Source of the DNA: Solibacillus sp. FSL K6-1523
GTDB taxonomy: Bacteria; Bacillota; Bacilli; Bacillales_A; Planococcaceae
NCBI RefSeq assembly: GCF_038005225.1
Contig: NZ_JBBOSU010000001.1
Location: forward strand, 3,460,001-3,524,000
Direction of reading: 5' to 3'
DNA length: 64,000 nt
Shown: piece after piece, positions 57,305 to 64,000 of the stretch
How the letters are laid out: every line of letters begins with the position of its first letter
Position numbering within the stretch: the first letter of the stretch is position 1
Position numbers and translations under genes: made by a program
Notes under the pieces: model-generated
Told to the model about the DNA's origin: nothing
Databases searched by the model: none
Seen by the model: only the letters and a program-made list of their open reading frames with translations

Positions 57305-59002
57305 ATGCCAAACAATAAAATACAGCCATATCTTGAATACTGTACAATCGAATTTTTAAAGCCTGGAGATGTCGTAAACGAGGATTTATATGTAGAGAAC
57401 CGCCGACTACTATCAAAGGGCCATGTACTGACAGATCGAATCATTACTTTATTAAAAAATCGCAACGTAAAAGAAATATGCATACAGAAAACACAGATGG
57501 ACAATTGCAATACAGAGATGGAACCCGAAGTACATTTCACTAAACCTGTTTTCAATCAAATTCAAATACAACTTGGCTATGACTATTTACATGTATTGGG
57601 CTCTTTAAGTTCGGAAAGACGTTATGGTCGAATTTTAAATAATTCACTGGACATTCAATTTTTAAAAAATTTATTTATTGACTATATGAAAAACCCGATA
57701 TTATACAGATATATTGAAAATCTCAAATCGCATGATGAATGTACGTATTTGCATTCTATAGATGTCTTTACGATGGCTACATTATTTGCGCTTTCAGAAG
57801 GGTTAACAGACATTCAGGAAACGGCATTGGGCTATTTATTTCATGATATTGGGAAACTGATGGTACAAGAAAGAGTTTTATTGAAACCAAAAAATTTATT
57901 AAAGACAGAGTATACGACGATCCAACTCCATGCACTCGATGGTTTTCAAATATTAACTGATATTGGTTTTGAAAATATTGCTTATTTAGCAAAGTCTCAT
58001 CACGAACGATTAGATGGTTCTGGTTATCCAGAAGGCTTAATCGCCCATCAGCTGCCAATAGAATTACAAATTTTACAAATAATTGACGTCTATTCTGCGA
58101 TGACAATGGATAGACCTTATAGGGATGCTGTTTCAGCTAATATCGCACTTACACAGTTGCTCAAACAATCGGCTCAATTTGACAGTGATTTAGTTCATCG
58201 GTTTATCGATTTTCTTGGAATCTACCCTGAAAATGCAGTCGTCCTTTTATCTGACTCTAATCAAGCGATTGTCGAAAAAGTGAATCCTTTATACCCCCTA
58301 CTCCCTGAAATTAAATTAGTAAACACAGGGCATCGGTTGACATTACCAATCGATTTAAGTATTACGATTCAAAAGTTTTTAACGCTACCTATTGATTCTC
58401 CAGAAAGTTTATTCGTAAAATTTTCCGATTATCTTATTTTAAATGATGACATTCAAACAGATTATTACTACACTCGACTAAAAGATCATTTCGAACAATC
58501 TGAATGGTTCACGCAAATTTATCTTCCTGTCTTCCAAATCATAAACGTCGTTGAAAATAATAAAATGATCCCGATAACCCGTTCAGAAGCCATTAAAATT
58601 AAATTTTTATCTTTAATTAAACAATCGTTAACACATTATCGCCATCGCGATGCTGAAAAGAAAAAAGTCATTATTTTTACTAAAGATATTGAAACCTCTA
58701 TTCATGCACGGATTTTTGAAGGTTTATTGCATAATTATAATTTTTATCCATTTCCAGCCGACCTTGCTCAATCTAATGTACAAATAGAACATCTCATTGC
58801 CCAATGTCATGCTGGGGTAGTCATTAGTATTGGGAAAAAGTTAAATGTACGTCTGCCAAGTACAATTGAGCATTATCATCTTACAGAGCAACAATTAGAA
58901 ACATTACTTTCTCGTTATAATGGTACAACTACGCTAAATTTAAACCTTACAAATGATTTAAAATACTTTATCAGTAATAATCCGCTATTCCCATCTATTT
59001 AG
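57305..59002 (+). CDS. HD-GYP domain protein with a C-terminal extension
   Basis: The 565-residue protein has an N-terminal part of about 140 residues, an HD-GYP domain with HDIGK (about residues 180-184), HHE (232-234) and DGSGYP (237-242), so the catalytic site for c-di-GMP hydrolysis is intact, and a C-terminal extension of about 230 residues that I do not recognise. The extension has an alternating alpha/beta look, with KVIIFTKDIETSIHARIFEG and HAGVVISIGKKLNV, possibly a receiver-like fold. The second ATG at 57305 is 9 bases after AGGAG, which is better than the first. It sits 17 bases before the giant sensor gene and probably belongs to its operon. Confidence 0.83.
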   Translation: MPNNKIQPYLEYCTIEFLKPGDVVNEDLYVENRRLLSKGHVLTDRIITLLKNRNVKEICIQKTQMDNCNTEMEPEVHFTKPVFNQIQIQLGYDYLHVLGSLSSERRYGRILNNSLDIQFLKNLFIDYMKNPILYRYIENLKSHDECTYLHSIDVFTMATLFALSEGLTDIQETALGYLFHDIGKLMVQERVLLKPKNLLKTEYTTIQLHALDGFQILTDIGFENIAYLAKSHHERLDGSGYPEGLIAHQLPIELQILQIIDVYSAMTMDRPYRDAVSANIALTQLLKQSAQFDSDLVHRFIDFLGIYPENAVVLLSDSNQAIVEKVNPLYPLLPEIKLVNTGHRLTLPIDLSITIQKFLTLPIDSPESLFVKFSDYLILNDDIQTDYYYTRLKDHFEQSEWFTQIYLPVFQIINVVENNKMIPITRSEAIKIKFLSLIKQSLTHYRHRDAEKKKVIIFTKDIETSIHARIFEGLLHNYNFYPFPADLAQSNVQIEHLIAQCHAGVVISIGKKLNVRLPSTIEHYHLTEQQLETLLSRYNGTTTLNLNLTNDLKYFISNNPLFPSI

Positions 59003-59019
59003 GAAAGGTGCTGTTGCAA

Positions 59020-62000
59020 ATGTTTAATGAAACGCGAAACTTACAAACACTACTTAGCCGTAGATATGTCCAAAAATATGATCGCATGATGTTTGTTCAA
59101 ATAATGCCTTCAGTTGTCACAGATGAGCAGGCTCAAACACAGTTAGATTTATTATCATTAAAATCAAAGGATAATCCTTGGTTATTTCAGCCCGTTGGAT
59201 ATGCCTTACTTGATCAGCACTATGTCATTGCTTATGAAGATTTTACAGGGCAAACATTGCAGCAGCATTTGAAGGATATGCCCCTTCCTATTCATCAAGT
59301 GCTAGAAATTGTTATTGAACTAACTAACGCCTGTGTTAATATTCATCAGCACGGCGATATTATTGAGCATTTTTATCCCTCACTCATATATATTCAGCCA
59401 CAAACAAATAAAGTAAAAATGCTTGCACCGATTGCAATTCGTTGGAATATCGCAAATGAACAAACATTTCAAGTTCCACTAAAAATGGATGAACTCCCCT
59501 ATTTAGCGCCTGAACAAACAGGGCGCGTTGCATTAAATATCGATGAACGTACGGATTTATATTCAATTGGTGCTGTTCTATATGAAATGGTTACCGGAAC
59601 ACCGCTATTCCAGACAAATAACACAATGGATAATTTATATTATATTTTAACAAAGTCTCCAGATTATTCTTTACTCGAGCAGCATTGTCCACTTATTATA
59701 TTGCGCAAAATTATACTAAAATTATTAAGTAAAAATAAAGAAGAACGTTTTCAAACTGCTTTTGGCTTACGACTAGACTTACTTCAAGCGATGCAATTAC
59801 TCATTACGGGTAATTTAACGGATGAATTTAGCATCGGCCAAAACGATTCTGTACTACAGCCTAAGCTTTCTACCAAACTATATGGCCGACAAACCGAACA
59901 AAATTTATTAAGTTCCATTTTTCATAAAGTACAAAATGGAAGCAAAGAACTTGTTTTTATTCAAGGAGCTTCAGGCAGTGGAAAGTCCTCTATTGCCCAA
60001 TTCTTAATGCAAGATACATTAATAGCAAAAGGTTATTTCCTTGAAGGGAAATTCGACCAATTACAAGAACAACATACATTCCAACCAATTATCGAACCGC
60101 TTCAACAGCTATTACGACAAACCTATTTAGAAGGCGAACAAACAATGGCTGCGTTTCAAAAAAGTTTGCTCGATGTTGAACTGATGTTGACTGAAAGCTT
60201 AGTACATATACTCCCTGAACTACATTTTTTTATGAATGATAAAATACGCATCGTCAAAGAAAGTAAGCAATACACATTGCAAATGAACGCTTATATTTTT
60301 TCGTCCATCCAAAAGATTTTAACCATTTTTGCACGCGCGCAAAAGCCGATTGTCATGTTTATTGATGATATCCAGTGGGCCCAACAAGAAACTATCGAGA
60401 TTTTGCAAAACATTTACGAACAATATAACAGTGGTTACTTTCTTTTAATTATTGCCAAGCGTGAAGAAAATTGCGATTTAGATGAACCTTATTTCTTATG
60501 GCAAAAAGAACTACATACTTTCACTAGCATTCATGTTCATTCGCTCGATCAAGATGCCGTTTTAAATTGGATTTGCGATTCTCTGCAATCCCAATGTGAT
60601 ACTGCCCATCATATTGCACAACGCCTATATCAAATGACGCAAGGAAATGCTTTATTTATTCAAGAAGCTTTTCGTATGCTATTAAAGAATAAAGTCATTT
60701 TTTATAATATTAACAGTTCCGGTTGGGAATATGATGTGGAGCAATTACATGAAAGCATCGCTAACAATGAGTTATTCGGATTTATTGAAAACCGTATAAG
60801 CAAGTTGTCACCTGAAGTTCAAGACATCTTGCAAAATGCTTCCTGCTTTGGACGTATTTTTAATTTTAATTTACTATCGAAAGTGGTTAATATCCCAGTT
60901 TACGACTTACTAATCCATTTGGAAGAGCTAATATTACAAGGCTTTATTATTACCGTTGATAGTCAATTCAGTTTTACTCGTCCGACAATAACCCAAAATG
61001 AACAAGAGCTTTCTTCTATGCATTTTCAATTTATTCATGATCGTATCCAACAGTCAGCCTATGAAGCACTTAGTCATGAAAAACGATTGGAAATTCATTT
61101 TTCGATTAGCCAACTGTTGCAAAAGGAAGACGACTTTATGCCGTTTCTCCATGAGCTAGTCAGGCAGTTAAACTATTGTAACGAATTGCTTTCACCTTCC
61201 GAACAACAGCAACTTGCAATTTGGAACTTTGAGCTTGGCATACAAGCTAAAAACGCTGGGTTATATAGTACAGCACGACAGTATTATAAAGATAGCTTAC
61301 GATTTCTACCTAAAGATAAATGGACAAAGTTTCGCGAAAAGACAATTCAACTATTTATGGAAATCGGTGAATGTGAATATTTAGTTGGCAATTATGAGCA
61401 ATCCCGAATCTATATATACGAAGCGCTGAAGCATACTGAAACAGCACTTGAAAAGTTGAAGATTTACCGCTTAATGTCACTTATTTTTATTGAGGTAGAA
61501 AATAGCGAATTAGTCATTGATGCTGGCTTTAAGGCCATGGAATTATGCAACTTGAACATCCACCGAGAACCAACAAAATGGCATGTAGTGCAAGAATTTT
61601 TATTATTAAAGGTAGCATTACGTAACAAAACAAATGAACAAATACTAAATTTATCACCCATTGAAAACGAAGAAATTGACGTTGTTATTCAAATAATGAT
61701 TAATATTGTTAGTAATTCATTCCGCATGAGCCCTAATTTAACGGGGATGATTTTACTGCGTTTAATGCGTCTTCAGCTAAAATATGGTACCCCAACTGAG
61801 AGTGCCATTGTATTTATTAATTATGCATTATTATTAATTTCTGGTTTTGATAATGTGAAGGAAGCACTACGCTTTGCTAAAATCGCTTTATCTATGGCAG
61901 AAGATCAAGATAACTCCTATATTAAATCCCGTGTCTATTTTATTTATGGGATTTTCCTAACCCATTGGGAAAAGGACTTTGAGCAAAGTATTCATTATAT

Positions 62001-64000
62001 GCGAACAACTCAGCACTATATGGAACAGCTTGGGATGTACTATACAGTGACGGCTACTTCATGTTTTTTATGTAGCGCGCTATTAATTGATGGGCGTTCG
62101 ATTCAAGAAATTCAAGAAGAAATCACTTATCAACAATCGCAATATGAAAAATATCCAAGTGTTCTCGCAATTGATTTTTTAGCGGAAATGAAAGATTGGA
62201 TGGAGGCATTAAAATCTCCTGAACAACAGCCTCATTGGCACGCACCCATTACATTAAAAGATGAAGAAGCCGTTACTGTTATGCACTATACTTTACGTTT
62301 ACGGATGGCTTATTTATTTAAAAATGAGGTGCAATTAAAGCAGTTGCTCAACTATTTAGCAAAGCAAAGTTCAGAAGTGTACTCTTTGCCAACGACACCC
62401 GTTTATTACTTTTTACGTGGACTTTGTCATATTGATTTTTTAAAGGGTCATATGGCGCCTCCTTGTTCTAAAAAGATGCTATTATCAGAGCTAAAAGATA
62501 GTATGCGTCGTTTTAAAAAATGGGCAAAGGAAGCACCTCATCTTTATGAACATTTGTACTTAACGTTGCTCGCTGAGTTTCAATATTTGAATAAAAACTA
62601 TGCACAGGCCACATTGTACTATGACCAGGCATTACAACTAGCAACGATGTATCATTTCCCACAAGATGAAGCAATGATTTATGAACGTGCTGGAAAACTA
62701 TTCATTGAGTTAAATCAAGCCGCAAAAGCGCGCTATTATATTTCGCAAAGTATTAACAAATTACGCGAATGGGGTGCCATTACGATTGCCAATCATTGGG
62801 AAAATGAATATTCTAATTTTGTCATTCAACAAACACAACCAATTCAACCGACTGTTTCATTTGACATAATTAGCTTATTAGAAACAACGCATGCGCTAGC
62901 AAATGATATTAGTATCGAAGAATTGCTACAAAAACTATTAATTTCCATAATAAAACAGGCAAATGCAACTTCTTGCCACTTTATTCGTTATGCTGAAAAT
63001 CATTTTTACACATTTGCTAAAGTTGCTATGGAGCATGATCAATTTCAGTTCACAGTATTACCAGAGCAAATCGATTTCGCAATAAAAGGCGTTGTAGATT
63101 ATTCCTTACTAGTAAACGAGCCACTCGTAGAAGGTAATTTAGTAAATAATAAATATTTTAGCCATTTAAGTGTACAAGCAAAATCATTTTTATGTATGCC
63201 CATTCATTATAAAGGGAAAATTCAGGCCTTTTTATACTTAGAAAATAACTTACTTGAGAATGCCTTTAATGCCGTTCAACTAGAATTACTACGCATTATT
63301 GCAACTCAACTGGCCGTTACACTCGAAAATGCAGAAATCTATTCTGATTTAGAAAGCCGCGTAAAAGAGCGTACAGCCGCCTTAGATGAAATGAATATTT
63401 ACTTAAAAGATGCCAATGATCGTCTCGCTATGAATGAGCAAGAACGTAAAAAGTTAATCCAAAGTATATCGCATGAATTACGTTCCCCGCTCACATCAAC
63501 ATTAGGCTTTATTGATTCAATTTTGGATGGTGTTGTTCAAGATCCTGAACAGCAAATTCAATATTTGCAACGCAGTCGCGAAAGGCTCATCGCATTAAAT
63601 CGTCTCATTCAAGATTTATTTGAACTGACAAAGCTTGAAGCAGGACGATCAGAATTTAACTATACAAAAATGTCTATACAACACTTTTTTAAAGATTTTG
63701 CTTACCGCTTTGAGGAGGAGGTTCATCAAGCAAATCTCGCTTACTCCGCTTCTAGCACTTTACAGTCTGACTTATATGTTCAAGTGGATTTATTGCGAAT
63801 CGAGCAAGTATTGTCTAATTTAATTTCTAATGCTATAAAATATACGAACGAGGGGCAAATTTCACTTTCGATGTCTATTCAAAATAATGAGCTTCTTTGT
63901 GTCATTGAAGATAGCGGGATTGGTATTCTTTCAAATGAACTACCATTTATTTTTGATAGCTATTACCGCGCATCAAATTCAAATCAATTGAATTCGCACG
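59020..64000 (+). CDS. Giant multidomain sensor histidine kinase with pseudokinase and AAA-type ATPase, 3' end outside window
   Basis: The frame stays open for over 1,660 codons to the window edge. In order: a kinase-like domain (to about residue 265) with YLAPEQTGR (161-169) and DLYSIGAVLYEMVTG; an AAA/STAND-type ATPase with P-loop GASGSGKSS (316-324) and Walker B IVMFIDDIQ (443-451); a long helical, TPR-like middle; a GAF domain (about 1285-1440); a coiled coil; HisKA with SHELRSPL (H1485); and HATPase with LSNLISNAIK (N1600/N1604) and EDSGIGI (1630-1636). The layout is that of trifunctional Ser/Thr kinase-AAA-histidine kinase proteins. The catalytic HRD is EHF (116-118) and no DFG is visible. 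I take the ATG at 59020; a TTG two codons earlier is possible. Confidence 0.85.
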   Translation, partial: MFNETRNLQTLLSRRYVQKYDRMMFVQIMPSVVTDEQAQTQLDLLSLKSKDNPWLFQPVGYALLDQHYVIAYEDFTGQTLQQHLKDMPLPIHQVLEIVIELTNACVNIHQHGDIIEHFYPSLIYIQPQTNKVKMLAPIAIRWNIANEQTFQVPLKMDELPYLAPEQTGRVALNIDERTDLYSIGAVLYEMVTGTPLFQTNNTMDNLYYILTKSPDYSLLEQHCPLIILRKIILKLLSKNKEERFQTAFGLRLDLLQAMQLLITGNLTDEFSIGQNDSVLQPKLSTKLYGRQTEQNLLSSIFHKVQNGSKELVFIQGASGSGKSSIAQFLMQDTLIAKGYFLEGKFDQLQEQHTFQPIIEPLQQLLRQTYLEGEQTMAAFQKSLLDVELMLTESLVHILPELHFFMNDKIRIVKESKQYTLQMNAYIFSSIQKILTIFARAQKPIVMFIDDIQWAQQETIEILQNIYEQYNSGYFLLIIAKREENCDLDEPYFLWQKELHTFTSIHVHSLDQDAVLNWICDSLQSQCDTAHHIAQRLYQMTQGNALFIQEAFRMLLKNKVIFYNINSSGWEYDVEQLHESIANNELFGFIENRISKLSPEVQDILQNASCFGRIFNFNLLSKVVNIPVYDLLIHLEELILQGFIITVDSQFSFTRPTITQNEQELSSMHFQFIHDRIQQSAYEALSHEKRLEIHFSISQLLQKEDDFMPFLHELVRQLNYCNELLSPSEQQQLAIWNFELGIQAKNAGLYSTARQYYKDSLRFLPKDKWTKFREKTIQLFMEIGECEYLVGNYEQSRIYIYEALKHTETALEKLKIYRLMSLIFIEVENSELVIDAGFKAMELCNLNIHREPTKWHVVQEFLLLKVALRNKTNEQILNLSPIENEEIDVVIQIMINIVSNSFRMSPNLTGMILLRLMRLQLKYGTPTESAIVFINYALLLISGFDNVKEALRFAKIALSMAEDQDNSYIKSRVYFIYGIFLTHWEKDFEQSIHYMRTTQHYMEQLGMYYTVTATSCFLCSALLIDGRSIQEIQEEITYQQSQYEKYPSVLAIDFLAEMKDWMEALKSPEQQPHWHAPITLKDEEAVTVMHYTLRLRMAYLFKNEVQLKQLLNYLAKQSSEVYSLPTTPVYYFLRGLCHIDFLKGHMAPPCSKKMLLSELKDSMRRFKKWAKEAPHLYEHLYLTLLAEFQYLNKNYAQATLYYDQALQLATMYHFPQDEAMIYERAGKLFIELNQAAKARYYISQSINKLREWGAITIANHWENEYSNFVIQQTQPIQPTVSFDIISLLETTHALANDISIEELLQKLLISIIKQANATSCHFIRYAENHFYTFAKVAMEHDQFQFTVLPEQIDFAIKGVVDYSLLVNEPLVEGNLVNNKYFSHLSVQAKSFLCMPIHYKGKIQAFLYLENNLLENAFNAVQLELLRIIATQLAVTLENAEIYSDLESRVKERTAALDEMNIYLKDANDRLAMNEQERKKLIQSISHELRSPLTSTLGFIDSILDGVVQDPEQQIQYLQRSRERLIALNRLIQDLFELTKLEAGRSEFNYTKMSIQHFFKDFAYRFEEEVHQANLAYSASSTLQSDLYVQVDLLRIEQVLSNLISNAIKYTNEGQISLSMSIQNNELLCVIEDSGIGILSNELPFIFDSYYRASNSNQLNSH

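Noticed and set aside
59384-59566. Small minus-strand frame opposite the sensor kinase
   Set aside because: It is antisense to a well-supported long coding frame and has no ribosome site.

Overview
The window reads as a chromosomal segment of a low-GC, endospore-forming member of the Bacillales. The best guess is Planococcaceae, for example Solibacillus or Lysinibacillus. The support is gene order that follows Bacillus subtilis in two blocks (yunB/yunD/yunF, and metNPQ-yusE-yusF-gcvH-yusI-fadE-fadA-fadN), strong AGGAGG ribosome sites with frequent TTG/GTG starts, sporulation and germination genes (yunB, yteA, a gerBAC operon), and a D-aspartate-ligase-like enzyme of the kind used for Lys-type cell walls. 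The species guess is inference; no database was available.

Region 1 (1-4350) holds yunB (cut by the window edge), a c-di-GMP HD-GYP protein, yunD and yunF. Region 2 (4437-18950) is a complete assimilatory sulfate pathway in two minus-strand operons. cobA-sirB-yezD-cysJ-cysI makes siroheme and sulfite reductase. cysPTWA-cysH-cysD-cysNC takes up sulfate, activates it to APS and PAPS and reduces it to sulfite. cysQ, which removes PAP, lies divergently between them. The second operon has a clear sigma-A promoter followed by an intrinsic terminator in its leader, so it is probably controlled by attenuation. Region 3 (18951-25510) is the sufCDSUB iron-sulfur assembly operon, which would supply clusters to CysI and CysH, and a divergent gltC-like regulator.

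Region 4 (25511-36110) is the methionine importer metNPQ under a SAM-I riboswitch, then yusE, yusF, gcvH and yusI, then the fadN-fadA-fadE beta-oxidation operon with a FadR-type operator just before its start codon. Region 5 (36250-46455) carries a thioredoxin-like gene, an MFS exporter, an ECF sigma/anti-sigma pair with a matching autoregulatory promoter, two C39-like proteins, yteA and the ger operon. Region 6 (46458-57300, mixed) carries a 5'-3' exonuclease, hutH, a UbiB-type kinase, OsmC, the ATP-grasp ligase, a DUF4003 protein, a beta-helix protein and sstT. Region 7 (57305-64000) is a second HD-GYP protein followed by a giant multidomain sensor kinase that runs off the end of the window.

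The most unusual signal is a family of dispersed, nested palindromic elements in intergenic spaces (3184-3397, 6177-6364, 10021-10244, 26380-26513, 30198-30252, 32139-32310). They share end blocks but carry different inner hairpins. Several stems differ between copies on both arms in a way that keeps pairing. Two copies sit inside operons (cysJ/cysI and metP/metQ), and one appears to serve as a terminator. I found no CRISPR array, rRNA, tRNA, prophage or complete insertion sequence.
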